64,000 bases of DNA from Bacteroidota bacterium (GCA_016717325.1 JADKFV010000011.1:1-64000), one strand, 5' to 3'; counted from the first letter of the stretch, positions 28,141 through 39,198 are shown. Made by a program: numbers and translations. Notes: generated by a model not told the origin, from the sequence alone.

Positions 28141-29090
28141 ATGAGGAAGTCTTTATAGAGAACGGTTTATGTTATACTTCAATCGGTTTGCATTGCACTA
28201 TTGGAGGCTTTTATCTCGACCCGCTGAAACCTGTGCAGCATGCAGTAGTATCGCACGCACATGCCGACCATGCTACAAAAGGACATGCCAATATTTATAC
28301 AACCGAGGCCACCGCGTCATTCATGAAAGCACGTTATGGCCCATGTTCCGAATCGGTTTTTCATATCATAGATTATCGCCAAAATTTTACCATCAATGAT
28401 ATCGAAATTTGTTTTTATAGCGCGGGCCATATGTTGGGTTCGGCACAAATATTATTGAACATAGATTCGCGAAGAATACTTTATACCGGAGATATAAAAT
28501 TGCAACCCGATGTAACTTGCACCCCTTACCAGATAGTTGAATGCGATACTTTAATTACCGAAAGCACTTTTGGCTCTCCCGATGTGGTACATCCTGATGT
28601 TGTTGAAGAAATTTCGCGCATCAGCAATTATACATCATCCAATATAGTGCTGGGCACCTATGTGCTGGGCAAAGCGCAACGTTTAATGTCTTTAATCGAA
28701 AAGCATATTGAAAACAAAGTTGTTCTTTGTCATACCGATGTTGTAAAGTTTAATAAAGTATATGAAAAGTTCGATATCAAATTTAATAACTGGATACCAT
28801 ACTCGCGAAGATATTTTAAGCAAAACAGTAATTGTATTTATCTGGTGCCGCCAAAAGTTTATCGTTATTATTACAATAAAATAAAAACTGTGCGGGCGTT
28901 TGCAAGTGGATGGGATAAATTACAAGTGGATGCAGATTTTAAAATTTTTATTTCGGACCATGTCGATTGGAACGATTTGATTTACGTGATAAACAATTCG
29001 AATGCGAAAAAAATAGTGACCCTTCATGGCAATGGAAATCAATTGAAAACTTATTTTGATTCAACTGACTTAGAATTTTTGATACTGTGA
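28137..29090 (+). CDS. MBL-fold exonuclease-like protein (COG1236 type)
   Basis: Metallo-beta-lactamase-fold nuclease relative of 317 aa. Metal-binding HAHADHATKGH lies near residues 40-50. AGHMLGSAQILL, YTGDIKLQPD and TESTFGSPD follow the order seen in ligase-associated exonucleases and mRNA 3'-end-processing-factor-like proteins. The expected partner ligase and helicase genes are not adjacent, so the exact role is open. It overlaps coaE by four bases and precedes nnrDE by 10 bases. Confidence 0.78.
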   Translation: MNEEVFIENGLCYTSIGLHCTIGGFYLDPLKPVQHAVVSHAHADHATKGHANIYTTEATASFMKARYGPCSESVFHIIDYRQNFTINDIEICFYSAGHMLGSAQILLNIDSRRILYTGDIKLQPDVTCTPYQIVECDTLITESTFGSPDVVHPDVVEEISRISNYTSSNIVLGTYVLGKAQRLMSLIEKHIENKVVLCHTDVVKFNKVYEKFDIKFNNWIPYSRRYFKQNSNCIYLVPPKVYRYYYNKIKTVRAFASGWDKLQVDADFKIFISDHVDWNDLIYVINNSNAKKIVTLHGNGNQLKTYFDSTDLEFLIL

Positions 29091-29100
29091 TAAAATAGAA

Positions 29101-30624
29101 ATGAAAAAAATACTCACTTCGGTAAATATGCGTGGATGGGATGCATATACGATTGCAAATGAACCCATAGCTTCTATTGAGTTGATGGAACGTGCGGCAG
29201 GTAAATGTTTCGATTGGTTGGTAGAAAACTTCAATCACACTCACCACTTTTTAATTTGTTGTGGCACAGGCAACAATGGTGGAGATGGTTTAGTAATTGC
29301 CCGATTGCTTGACCATGCAGGTTATGATGTACATGTTTATTTTCCAATGTTTGATTTGAACATTTTAAGTGCTGATGCAAGGGGGAATTTTGAGCGCCTC
29401 AATCCACTATTGATTATAAACGAAAACCTTTTCTTCGAAAATTTAAAAAATAAAAACACGGTAGTTGTTGATGCCCTTTTTGGAACCGGTTTGAATAAAG
29501 AAGTAACAGATGCCTACGCAAAATGTATAGAACAAATTAATCAAAGTACGGCAACAATAGTTTCTATCGATATTCCTTCGGGTTTGTTTTGTGATTCGGC
29601 AACACCAAATGATTCATCGAAGATAAAAGCCGATTATACTTTAACTTTTCAATCACTTAAGCCGTCCTTTGTGTTGCCTCAAACTGCAGCTTACTGCGGG
29701 AAAGTAATAGTGCTTGATATATTGCTATTACCTCAATATTACCATAATGTAGAAACAATCTATTTTACTTTAGAGGAAAATGATATTGTCGGATTTCTTA
29801 AACCGCGTTCTCCATTTTCACATAAAGGGACTTATGGACATGCGCTATTAATTGGCGGCAGTTATGGAAAGGCTGGTGCCATTATTCTGGCGGCAACGGC
29901 CTGCATGAGAAGTGGAGTAGGGCTAACATCAATCATTACCGACCCCGAATGCATCATTCCCATTCAATCGAGCATATCCGAAGCAATGTGTATTATAAAT
30001 GGTTACGAAAAAATTGTGGTGGATGGTACTGTTGATTCTTATGATGTTATTGGTATTGGCCCTGGTTTAAATATTTGTGATTCAACTATAAAAATTGTGG
30101 AACACATTTTCAAAAATTATTCAAAACAAATAGTGGTTGATGCCGATGGCATAAATTTAATTTCTGCAAATAAATTTTTGCTCGAATGTATTCCACCAAA
30201 TGTAATTTTTACTCCTCACCCAAAAGAATTACAAAGACTGATTGGAACATGGAATGATGATTTCGAAAAACTTGAAATGACAATTTCGTTTTGCAAAAAA
30301 TACAATTGCTTTTGTGTAATAAAAGGAAATCATTCGTGTATAGTAAACCCCGAAGGACAAATTGTATTTAATACCACCGGCAATGCAGGAATGGCCACTG
30401 GCGGCAGTGGCGATGTGCTTACAGGAATAATCAGTGCATTTGCGGCTCAAGGTTACGAGGCCTACCAATCATTAATGTTGGGAGTTTTTATGCATGGATT
30501 GGCAGGAGATTTTGCCGCAGTCAAATACTCACAATGGAGTATGATTGCCAGCGATATTATTAGTTGTTTACCCATGGCATTCGAAAAAACATCTCCACAC
30601 AATAATGATAAACTATGGCGCTGA
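29101..30624 (+). CDS. nnr: Bifunctional NAD(P)H-hydrate epimerase / ADP-dependent dehydratase
   Basis: Repairs hydrated NAD(P)H. The 507 aa fusion has an N-terminal epimerase (YjeF-N, residues about 1-215; CGTGNNGGDGLVIARLL and VDALFGTGL) and a C-terminal dehydratase of ribokinase-like fold (about 225-500; GHALLIGGSYGKAGA, and GNAGMATGGSGDVLTG with the catalytic Asp). It ends head-on against the next gene with no bases between the two stop codons. Confidence 0.95.
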   Translation: MKKILTSVNMRGWDAYTIANEPIASIELMERAAGKCFDWLVENFNHTHHFLICCGTGNNGGDGLVIARLLDHAGYDVHVYFPMFDLNILSADARGNFERLNPLLIINENLFFENLKNKNTVVVDALFGTGLNKEVTDAYAKCIEQINQSTATIVSIDIPSGLFCDSATPNDSSKIKADYTLTFQSLKPSFVLPQTAAYCGKVIVLDILLLPQYYHNVETIYFTLEENDIVGFLKPRSPFSHKGTYGHALLIGGSYGKAGAIILAATACMRSGVGLTSIITDPECIIPIQSSISEAMCIINGYEKIVVDGTVDSYDVIGIGPGLNICDSTIKIVEHIFKNYSKQIVVDADGINLISANKFLLECIPPNVIFTPHPKELQRLIGTWNDDFEKLEMTISFCKKYNCFCVIKGNHSCIVNPEGQIVFNTTGNAGMATGGSGDVLTGIISAFAAQGYEAYQSLMLGVFMHGLAGDFAAVKYSQWSMIASDIISCLPMAFEKTSPHNNDKLWR

Positions 30625-32856
30625 TTACATTTTTACAATTTTGTAAGTATTGCCCGAATTGAATTTTACAAAATAAAATCCGAGCGATAAATGACTGATG
30701 TTAATTTGAGAATTGCTTTTTATTATTTTAGAATTGTAAAGTTGTTTGCCGGTTATATCCAGAATTGATACTTCGTCAAATTGATTATTTGTAATTTCAT
30801 CTGTATAAATATTTAAAAAATCAGCCGCTGGATTGGGTGTTACTTTATAATTTATTGCAACTATATTTTCTGTCAAGGTATTGACAGTTGATTGAATAAA
30901 CATACCAAGCCCGCCACTTCTATTGCCAATTGCTAGGTCAATCAAACCATCGTTGTCAATGTCGAAAGCTGCCGGTGTTGCATGAATACCTTCGGTTTTT
31001 GTAATCACACTTTGTACTAAATTAAAATTGCCAAAAATATTAAAGTCAATATTGTCGTACAACCAAACATTTCCCTGATCGTTGCCTAAGGCCAGTTTAT
31101 ATTGATTATTAACTTCGTAAAAAGCCGGTGCAGCATGACCCGAAAAAGAATTTATTCCAACCAGTATTCCTCCTAAAGTATCGACAGTTGCAGTGTTTGA
31201 AAATATAGCAGCTGTGCTTGTTCCAGTATTTTGAAAGTAACGCATATTGCCCGCCCTGCGGCCAATAACCATATCGTTTAACCCATCGCGATTCAAATCA
31301 ATAATAGCCGGCATAGCAAAATTGCCTACATCAATATTAAAATATTGTGGTGCCGTTAACGAAAAAACTGCAGCATTTCCGGGAGAAGCAGTATTGGTAA
31401 AATAATATAAGGTGCCATCTTCGGTACCAATGAGCATGTCCTTGTCGCCATCACCATCCATATCACCAAAAGCCGGTGCAGCACCTCCAGTTGGTAGATT
31501 CAATGCGTTAATGTCCCACATATTTTTATTTATCAATTGAAATGAAGGTGAAGTTACAGTGCCGGTATTTTTATAAACAGCAATGCCATTTTTTAATCCG
31601 GGTAATGGTGGCGAATAATTTAAATTTCCGACACATAAATCCTGCAATCCATCATTATCGTAATCGAAAAACTGTGGAAAAGAATGGCTTCCAACTTCAA
31701 TCATTTGGTTTTGCAAAAATGCCGAATCTGTCAAATGGAAATATGGAACTGCACTTGTTGAAGTATCGGTATAAAGCCATGCAGAGTTCATATTTCCCTG
31801 CCTTTGCGCGCAAATAATTAAATCCTTTTTGGCATCGTTATTCACATCGGCAATGCCATGTATTACAAATGAGTATGGGTTTGCCGGTGTGTCGTAACTC
31901 GGAAAATTTATGTCTTTTGAAGTCATTACTGCATGAGAGTTCGTGCCGCCATTTGTTACCATAAGTGTATTATTTGAGCCTACATCACCTATCAACATAT
32001 CGGCATCGCCATCGCCATCAATATCAAATGCAGTCATACTCGATAAAGTATCATCTCGTTTTGCAGCGTCTTCTGGTTTATATTCGGCCATATAATCGAT
32101 GTCACTTATTAACTGGGGATTGCACATCACATTAAATGCACAAACGTCATTACTACCAAAACACAATTGAAAATGTCCAAAGCAGGTGGTGTCTTGTTCA
32201 AAAATTAATGAGTCGCATCCATATCCCATTTGTGCCGATTTATTTCTATGCAAATACATCTTAGCGTTTGGAAACGAAGGCCATGAAATTATATCCAAAT
32301 CATTGTCGGAGTCTACATCCCAAAATGCCGGAAACTGTTCTTCACTTACGGTTATATTGGTGGTTAAAGTATTGAAAACAGTTAACACCTGTAAAGTAAC
32401 CAAAGTAAACTGAATCCCTTGTGCTATGTTTGATTCATTGCGATACACCTTCATAGAACCTTGTATATCCGAAGAGCAAAACAAATCGGCTTTACCATCG
32501 CAATTATAATCTTTACAAATAACCCAGTCTTTTATATGAGGGAACTTTGTAATGAATTGTGGTGCATAGGTGTAAGCAATATTGCCGGTTGTTCCAACAT
32601 TCAAAAAGGGAGACATTTTATTGGATTTCACATCGAAAAAAAGCAAATCGTTTTTGCCATCCATGTCGAGATCTATTTCCGATGAAATGCAGTTATCCAA
32701 TCCTCCTGCCCATGCATTTGCAAGTGATACAGAATTTTCAACAACCGGAAAATTTGTGCGGTTAAAGTATTGAGCCGGGCAATTATTGGTTGAGTATACA
32801 GCTATAGTTATAAATGCAATCAGGAAATGTTTTTCAAAAAAATATTTTGTGCTCAT
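30625..32856 (-). CDS. FG-GAP/VCBS repeat protein with T9SS type A sorting domain
   Basis: A 743 aa secreted beta-propeller-like protein. After the signal peptide come repeated Ca-binding loops of the FG-GAP/VCBS type (DLDMDGKNDLLFFD, DIDGDGDADMLIGD, DYDNDGLQDLCVGN, DMDGDGDKDMLIGT, DLNRDGLNDMVIG, DIDNDGLIDLAIGN). A T9SS type A tail ends the protein (NPAADFLNIYT, GFYFVKF). Probably a surface or released binding protein; no catalytic domain was seen. Confidence 0.88.
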   Translation of the reverse strand: MSTKYFFEKHFLIAFITIAVYSTNNCPAQYFNRTNFPVVENSVSLANAWAGGLDNCISSEIDLDMDGKNDLLFFDVKSNKMSPFLNVGTTGNIAYTYAPQFITKFPHIKDWVICKDYNCDGKADLFCSSDIQGSMKVYRNESNIAQGIQFTLVTLQVLTVFNTLTTNITVSEEQFPAFWDVDSDNDLDIISWPSFPNAKMYLHRNKSAQMGYGCDSLIFEQDTTCFGHFQLCFGSNDVCAFNVMCNPQLISDIDYMAEYKPEDAAKRDDTLSSMTAFDIDGDGDADMLIGDVGSNNTLMVTNGGTNSHAVMTSKDINFPSYDTPANPYSFVIHGIADVNNDAKKDLIICAQRQGNMNSAWLYTDTSTSAVPYFHLTDSAFLQNQMIEVGSHSFPQFFDYDNDGLQDLCVGNLNYSPPLPGLKNGIAVYKNTGTVTSPSFQLINKNMWDINALNLPTGGAAPAFGDMDGDGDKDMLIGTEDGTLYYFTNTASPGNAAVFSLTAPQYFNIDVGNFAMPAIIDLNRDGLNDMVIGRRAGNMRYFQNTGTSTAAIFSNTATVDTLGGILVGINSFSGHAAPAFYEVNNQYKLALGNDQGNVWLYDNIDFNIFGNFNLVQSVITKTEGIHATPAAFDIDNDGLIDLAIGNRSGGLGMFIQSTVNTLTENIVAINYKVTPNPAADFLNIYTDEITNNQFDEVSILDITGKQLYNSKIIKSNSQINISHLSLGFYFVKFNSGNTYKIVKM

Positions 32857-32982
32857 GATTTATATATTACAATTTATGAAATTTTACCTGCAAAGAAAAC
32901 GATAAGAACTATTTAATGTTTGCAATCATTAAAAATAAAACGGTATTTTTTGACTGGCAATTAATAGCGTAAATCCCAATGA

Positions 32983-33755
32983 TTAAAGGATTCTTTTAAT
33001 CAAACGTAACTTATGAGAATATTTCTTTGTTTCGGCATTGTAAATTCCAAAATGATCAATTTTATCAATGCGCACTTTTCCACTTGCATGAATAATTTTG
33101 TGAGGGCTCATTATAATTCCAACATGAGAAATTTTGCCATCACTATTTTCAAAAAAAGCTAAATCGCCCGTTTGCGATTCGTCAAGCAAATGAATTTGTA
33201 TGCCTGTTTCAGCCTGCTCATAAGCATCTCGCTTTAAACGAATTCCAGAAAGTTTATAAACCAATTGAGTGAAGCCCGAGCAATCAATGCCAAAAGGAGA
33301 ACGCCCTCCCCATAAGTATGGCGCGTTGAGATACATGAGTGCATCTTCCATTATCTTATTTGGATTTTGAATGCAATGAGCAATGTTTCGAAATGCACCT
33401 TTGTAAGCGTACATTTTATTTCCAATGTTAAAAGTTTCCTTATTTAAAAATGGCAAATTGCTTCCAAGCACAATTGGAAAAGGATCATCAAGCTGAATAA
33501 CACCAACAAGGTCGTAACAAACGTTATAAGAGTCGCGTTTTATTTTTCATATTCATAAATATCAGTTGTATGACATTGCGCTGCCAACAACCATCCTTTG
33601 TAACCATCGTATTCATTACATATTCGTACCCATTCATTCTGTGTTTCAATAATTTCGAATAATTCTCCAAACAAAAGTTGCGACACCATTTCACTTTTAT
33701 GAGATGCCTCAGCCCTTATAGGTGCCATACTTTGTGTACAAATTCCGTGTGTCAT
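32983..33755 (-). CDS. SH3-NlpC/P60 cell-wall peptidase (frameshifted)
   Basis: C40-family endopeptidase that probably cleaves peptidoglycan stem peptides. The N-terminal SH3-like domain (SEMVSQLLFGELFEIIE, EWVRICNEYDGYKGWL) ends at a premature stop at 33540. One A is missing in the run 33543-33547, after which IKRDSYNVCYDLVGVIQLDDP leads into the NlpC/P60 domain with catalytic Cys in GIDCSGFTQLVYK and His in HVGIIM. No signal peptide is apparent at the chosen start. Confidence 0.85.
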
Positions 33756-33790
33756 GCTTTGAGAGATTTATTCGGTTTGCAAAAGTCAGT

Positions 33791-34965
33791 TTACATATTT
33801 TCAATTACAATTGCACTGGCACCACCGCCACCATTACAAATTGCTGCTGCACCATTCTTGGCATTGTTTTGCTTAAGCACATTTAACAAGGTAACTATGA
33901 TTCTACATCCCGATGCGCCAAGTGGATGACCCAAAGACACAGCACCGCCATTTACATTTACTTTTTTGGCATCAAGTTTCATCAATTGATTATTGGCAAT
34001 TGAAACAACAGAGAAAGCTTCATTGATTTCGAAATAATCTATATTGTCGGTTGTCATATTTGCCTTGCTAAGTGCAATTGGTAATGCTTTGGAAGGTGCT
34101 GTTGTAAACCATTCGGGAGCTTGCTGTGCATCGGCAAATGATATAATCCTTGCCATTGGTTTCAATCCCAAAGCCTCGGCCCTTGCTTTACTCATTAAAA
34201 GTACTGCTGCTGCACCATCGTTTAGTGTGCTTGCATTGGCCGCAGTAATGGTACCATCTTTTTGAAATGCAGGTTTCAATGTAGGCACTTTTGCAAAATC
34301 AACTTTTTATATTCTTCGTCCTCGGCAACTACAGTATCTTTTCCTTTTATTGAAATGGTAACAGGTGCTATTTCATCGGCAAACTTGCCGGCTTTTTGAG
34401 CTTCTTCACTACGTTTGTATGATTCTATTGCATAGGCATCTTGTTGCTCTCTTGTAATGTTATATTCTGCTGCGCAAATTTCGCTGGCATTGCCCATGTG
34501 GAAATCTTTATATACATCCCATAGTCCGTCTTTAACAAGACCATCGGTAACCTGACCATGTCCAAATTTGTAACCATTGCGCCCCTTTTCAAGATAATAA
34601 GGAACGTTGCTCATACTTTCCATTCCACCGGCAACTACTATTTCGTTATCGCCATTCATAATTGTTTGAGCTGCAAGCATTATGGCTTTCATGCCCGATG
34701 CACATACCTTGTTAACGGTGGTGCCTGATGTGGTGTTGGGCAAACCCGCATAAATGGATGCTTGTGTTACAGGTGCCTGACCTATGCCTGCACTCAACAC
34801 ATTTCCCATAAAAACTTCGTTAACCATTTCGGGTTTTATGCCGGCACGTTCCACAACTGCTTTTATAGCAATGGCACCAAGTTGTGTTGCCGATAATGAC
34901 GAAAGCGAACCGCCAAAGCTCCCTATAGGAGTCCGTGCTGCGGACATAATATAAACCTCTTGCAT
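33791..34965 (-). CDS. Acetyl-CoA C-acyltransferase (thiolase; frameshifted)
   Basis: Biosynthetic or degradative thiolase that makes or cleaves acetoacetyl-CoA. It starts MQEVYIMSAARTPIGSFGG. The nucleophile is Cys88 (NKVCASGMKAIM). NEAFSV is present and the C-terminal catalytic His and Cys are in GHPLGASGCRI. One A missing in the run 34304-34308 shifts the frame between EDEEYKK and VPTLKPAF. Restoring it gives a normal protein of about 390 aa. Confidence 0.92.
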
Positions 34966-35105
34966 TTTTATTTTAATTTATTTTCAATTATATATTTATT
35001 GTGCTTAAGCATTGCCACAATTCTTACTTTAGCGCGCAAATAAGCGAATATTTTCGCATAGGTTAAAATTAGTTTATCCACATTAACTCAAATAAAAATA
35101 TAGAA

Positions 35106-36008
35106 ATGCAAAAAATTTCAGGCATAATCATTCTTTTGTTAAGTTGTACATTAAGCTTTGCTCAAGGCACCAAACAAGGGCCGCGAGTTTTAATAGTTAC
35201 AGCCCATCCCGATGATGAAACAGCCATGGCCGCCACAACTTATAAAGTAACCCATGATTTGAAAGGCACAGCTAATCTTTGCGTAATTACAAATGGCGAG
35301 GCAGGATATAAATATTCTACACTTGCCGAACCAATAGATAAAAAAGAGCTTACAATACCCGAAGTAGGGCGGAAGTACTTACCCGCTATTCGCAAAAAGG
35401 AATTGAAAGCAGCCTGTAAAGTTATTGGGATAAGTAAAATATTCTTTTTACTGGAGCTAGATTCAAAATATGGTTTAGATGAACGCGATCCATTGGATAC
35501 TTCCTGGAATGTAAACAGAGTTAAAAAGAAACTAAATGAGATTTTGGCAGATGGCAATTATGATTTTGTTTTTTGCCTGTTGCCTGTCCCCGGAACTCAT
35601 GGTGGCCATAAAGCTGCATCGCTGTTAGCCTTGCGCAGTGTTATGAGTCTGAATAATGATCACAAACCAATAATTCTTGGAGTTACGGGTTCATCAGCAA
35701 CCGACACAGCAAAGGTGGAATTCAAACAACTGAAAGATTATACTGAAACGAAGATTATGGAAAATGTATCCCCATTTGTTTTTGACAAAACAGTAAAGTT
35801 TGGTTATAAAGACAAATTAGATTACAGGGTTATTGTAAACTGGGAAATAGCAGAACACAAGTCGCAAGGAACTATGCAATTGGCCATGAACCAGGGCGAC
35901 TTTGAAAATTACTGGTATTTTGAAATAAATGGAGTAGGAGGGATAGATAAAGCAAAAAAGTTTTTTGAGGCGCTAAAGCAATTGAATTTTGAGAAGAGAG
36001 TTTATTAG
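35106..36008 (+). CDS. Exported PIG-L family deacetylase
   Basis: Zn-dependent N-acetylglucosaminyl deacetylase family (LmbE/PIG-L), 300 aa. Signal peptide (residues 1-20, ending SFAQG). The metal and catalytic motif is AHPDDETAMAA near residue 33, and PGTHGGHKAA supplies a later His. The substrate is probably an N-acetylated sugar conjugate in the periplasm. It ends four bases before the stop of the convergent psd gene. Confidence 0.87.
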   Translation: MQKISGIIILLLSCTLSFAQGTKQGPRVLIVTAHPDDETAMAATTYKVTHDLKGTANLCVITNGEAGYKYSTLAEPIDKKELTIPEVGRKYLPAIRKKELKAACKVIGISKIFFLLELDSKYGLDERDPLDTSWNVNRVKKKLNEILADGNYDFVFCLLPVPGTHGGHKAASLLALRSVMSLNNDHKPIILGVTGSSATDTAKVEFKQLKDYTETKIMENVSPFVFDKTVKFGYKDKLDYRVIVNWEIAEHKSQGTMQLAMNQGDFENYWYFEINGVGGIDKAKKFFEALKQLNFEKRVY

Positions 36009-36012
36009 TTTC

Positions 36013-36675
36013 TTATTTCATTAATTCGGCAATTACCGTGATTCCGCCTTTTGTTTTTTCACCAATTGCCACATTAATTTTTGTGCCAAGTGGAAGATAC
36101 AAATCAACCCGCGAACCAAATTTTATAAATCCTAATTCTGCACCTTGCTTTACCATATGATTCTCGGTGCCATAATAAACAATTCTTTTGGCCAAAGCAC
36201 CCGCAATTTGCCGCACCAAAATTGCGGTTTTATGTTCCTTTTCAATTACAATTGTAGTCCTTTCATTCTCGGTAGATGCCTTTGGGTCCCATGCTACCAG
36301 ATATTTGCCTTTGTGATACTTCACATACTTAAGCAAGCCGCTGATTGGATACCAGTTGATATGCACATTAATGGGTGACATAAAAATACTTACCTGAATG
36401 CGCTTGTCTTTAAAATATTCATGTTCTGTTGTTTCTTCAATTACAACCACTTTACCATCGCATGGTGCAATTATTACAGTTTCATCGCGCACAATTTTGC
36501 GATATGGAGAACGAAAAAATTGAAGTATGATAAACAAAAAAATTAGGCTGAATATTATTATTACAAGCTTCAAAATGTCGAACTTATCAAGAAGAAGAAA
36601 ACTGATAATATTGATGGCAATTAAAACTATCAACGTAATAGAGATTGTAGCTTTGCCTTCTTTATGTAATGTCAT
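36013..36675 (-). CDS. psd: Phosphatidylserine decarboxylase family protein
   Basis: Makes phosphatidylethanolamine from phosphatidylserine. The 220 aa short-type Psd has two N-terminal membrane segments (about residues 10-30 and 33-52), IAPCDGKVVVIEE, IFMSPINVHINWYP and the self-cleavage region GFIKFGSRVDLYLP, whose Gly-Ser gives the pyruvoyl group. The minus-strand gene downstream, gdh, is separately transcribed. Confidence 0.92.
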   Translation of the reverse strand: MTLHKEGKATISITLIVLIAINIISFLLLDKFDILKLVIIIFSLIFLFIILQFFRSPYRKIVRDETVIIAPCDGKVVVIEETTEHEYFKDKRIQVSIFMSPINVHINWYPISGLLKYVKYHKGKYLVAWDPKASTENERTTIVIEKEHKTAILVRQIAGALAKRIVYYGTENHMVKQGAELGFIKFGSRVDLYLPLGTKINVAIGEKTKGGITVIAELMK

Positions 36676-36795
36676 AATTTTATAAAATTAAGGTGCTTGA
36701 AAGGGTTGAAAAAATGCCACGAAATAAATTGCAAAGCAAAAGAAAATTGCAAGTTATGTTCGTGGCAAATTGTATAGTTTATGTTAAAAATGAAA

Positions 36796-38069
36796 TTAAT
36801 AACTACCGCGTGATTTTACACCACTCGATACTTTATTCAAAGCAAATACATAAGCCGCAATGCGCATAGAAATTTTATGCTTTACACTTTCGTTCCACAC
36901 ATTGTTAAATGCATTTATCATCCATTTATCGGCACGCTTATTTATTTCTTCTTCGCTGTAATAGTAACCGGTTCGGTTCTGCACCCACTCAAAGTATGAT
37001 ACTGTAACACCACCGCCATTTGCGAGAATATCAGGTATCACAATAATGCCTTTGTTATTTAATATTTCATCTGCACCTGCAGTTAATGGCCCATTAGCAC
37101 CTTCAACAATCAATTTAGCGTGAATCTTGTTTGCATTTGCAGCTGTAATTTGATTCTCCATAGCACATGGGGCAAGCACATCAACTTTAAGTTCAAGTAA
37201 ATCTTCGTTCGAAATTAATTTTCCGCCTTTAAATCCTTTGAGTACTCCTTTTTCGGAACGGTATTTTATAGCCGCTTCAATATCAATTCCTTTTGGGTTA
37301 TGAAATGCAGCAGTATGATCCGAAATGGCAACTATTGATAATCCTTTAGCAGCAAGATGCATAGCCGAAATAGAACCAACATTACCAAATCCTTGAACGG
37401 CTGCAGTACATTTAGCCGGATCCATTTTCAGTTTCACCATTGCACAAATTGCTGAAGTGGTTACACCACGTCCTGTGGCTTCCACACGTCCAAGACTACC
37501 TCCCATATGCAAAGGCTTTCCGGTAACAATGCCAGGGGTAAAACCTCCGTTGATACGCGAGTATTCGTCAACTATCCAAGCCATTTCACGTCCGCCTGTA
37601 TTCATATCCAGGGCAGGAATATCTTTATCAACACCAAAATATCACTCATCGATCTGGTATAAGCGCGGGTTAGGCGTTCAAGTTCACCTTCGCTCATTTT
37701 TGCAGGATCGCATTTTATTCCTCCTTTGGCTCCACCATATGGAATATCGGCTATGGCACATTTCCATGTCATCCAGGCTGCAAGTGCTTTCACCTCGTCT
37801 TCGTTAACCTCCATACTATAGCGTATACCACCTTTCGAAGGTCCAAGTGCAGTACTGTGAATTACACGATACCCGTTGAAAACCTCAATTTGCCCATTGT
37901 CCATTTTCACCGGCAAGTTAACTTCTATCGACCTGCTTGGGTATTTCATGATTTCGTAAACATCGTGTTCAAGCTTGAGAATTTTTGCTGCAACATCAAA
38001 GCGCTGTATCATTGCTTCGAATGGATTTGTATTGTCAACTACTTTTGTTTGTGATTTTTTATTTGCCAT
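36796..38069 (-). CDS. gdhA: Glu/Leu/Phe/Val dehydrogenase, probable glutamate dehydrogenase (frameshifted)
   Basis: NAD(P)-dependent interconversion of glutamate and 2-oxoglutarate. The start is taken at ATG 38069 (MANKKSQTK), the first Met that suits the family; the open frame extends to 38120. Substrate and catalytic segments GPSKGGIRY and PYGGAKGGIKCDP are in the N-terminal part. The nucleotide-binding region AAVQGFGNVGSISA is in the C-terminal part. One T missing near 37637 (in GVDKDIPALDMNTG) splits the frame. Confidence 0.9.
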
Positions 38070-38508
38070 TTTGATTTTATTGATGGGGCGAAAATAGTTT
38101 TTTTTTGTTATCACAATCAAAGAGGAACAAAAATCAAAGCTTTGTTTTCATAGAATAAATATTGCCGATATCCTTTACGCAATTTTAAAAGTGCTTTTTG
38201 GAAATGGATATATTCACAAATAACTTACTTTAGAATTTGGCACACCTCTAAGTATTATATGAAATAATCTGTATAATAGTAGAGGATGGCTAATCAAAAC
38301 AAATACCAACTTGACAGTTTTTTATGAACCAGATAAATCACCATCAGTCAAAAAAAGGAATAATGTTATATTGTTTATTGTAGTGAAGACACCTGCATCT
38401 ATAGAAAATGACACTACAAATAAGAAAATAAACTTGATTGTTTTAAATAGAAAATTTTACAATAAAAAGCGCAACCTATACAGCCATTTAGTTCTCAAGA
38501 AAAACCAA
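38070..38508. other. AT-rich intergenic region between gdh and lolA
   Basis: 439 bases without a supported gene. A 69-codon plus-strand frame (38311-38520) is Lys/Asn-rich, has no family resemblance and overlaps the lolA stop, so it is not called. A one-mismatch minus-strand -7 box (TATTTTCG) lies 20-30 bases before the gdh start. Confidence 0.5.
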
Positions 38509-39153
38509 TTAATTTCTTAAATCAATAACGTCAACATTAGGATAGTTAGATTTGTTGAATGTAAAAATGGTATCGTTCACTTCTGTATTGGAGCTGAATG
38601 AATCGATGGAGTAGGTATAGTTAGTCCCGCTTTTTTCATAAACAATAGCTTGAGCAATATACTTTTCGCTTTTATTAATAGTAAGTTGAATTTTTATAAA
38701 GTTTCGCTTGGCATCTTCCGGCACCAGTTCAATAATCTGAAGAACTTTACCGCCCACTGTTTTTTCACCAATGTATTTCGACTTGAAACCCTTTTCGTAA
38801 ATAGTAAAAATATTTTGTGGTGTGATAGCACCCGGATCACTTTTAGGTTCGTTTATTTGCACTTCGTTAGCATCTTTGAGGTATGTCCATACCACTTTTC
38901 CATCGCTCAATATTTCCTGAGTGCCCATTATGAGCTTATATTTTGGACCTTTCAAAACTAAGGTTCCATTTTGATTTTGAATAGCCTTGTTAGCCTGATC
39001 CTTAATATTTAGTTTAAATTTCGCGGTAATGTTTTTCAACGATTTATATTTCACACTTACAGATTTTAGAATATCCTGTGCTTTTTTATCTGTTTGTGCT
39101 TGTAAACTGATTGAAAAAACAATCAGCATTGCAAATATTTTTATTGGTCTCAT
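38509..39153 (-). CDS. lolA: Outer-membrane lipoprotein carrier protein LolA
   Basis: Periplasmic chaperone that shuttles lipoproteins to the outer membrane. The 214 aa length fits. Signal peptide residues 1-19, then the LolA pattern AQDILKSVSVKYKSLKNITAKF, GPKYKLIMGTQEILSDGKVVWTYL and PKSDPGAITPQNIFTIYEKGF. A -7 promoter box lies at 39191-39198. Confidence 0.92.
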   Translation of the reverse strand: MRPIKIFAMLIVFSISLQAQTDKKAQDILKSVSVKYKSLKNITAKFKLNIKDQANKAIQNQNGTLVLKGPKYKLIMGTQEILSDGKVVWTYLKDANEVQINEPKSDPGAITPQNIFTIYEKGFKSKYIGEKTVGGKVLQIIELVPEDAKRNFIKIQLTINKSEKYIAQAIVYEKSGTNYTYSIDSFSSNTEVNDTIFTFNKSNYPNVDVIDLRN

Positions 39154-39190
39154 CTTTCGTTAGAAGGATTTTAAATGCTTGGTTTAATTA

Positions 39191-39198
39191 CAAAAGTA
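39191..39198 (-). promoter_or_regulatory. -7 box for lolA
   Basis: Minus-strand TACTTTTG, exact TAnnTTTG, 37 bases before the lolA ATG. Confidence 0.45.

Noticed and set aside
38311..38520. 69-codon plus-strand frame in the gdh-lolA gap
   Set aside because: Lys/Asn-rich composition typical of AT-rich non-coding DNA, no family resemblance, no promoter box found, and it overlaps the lolA stop.
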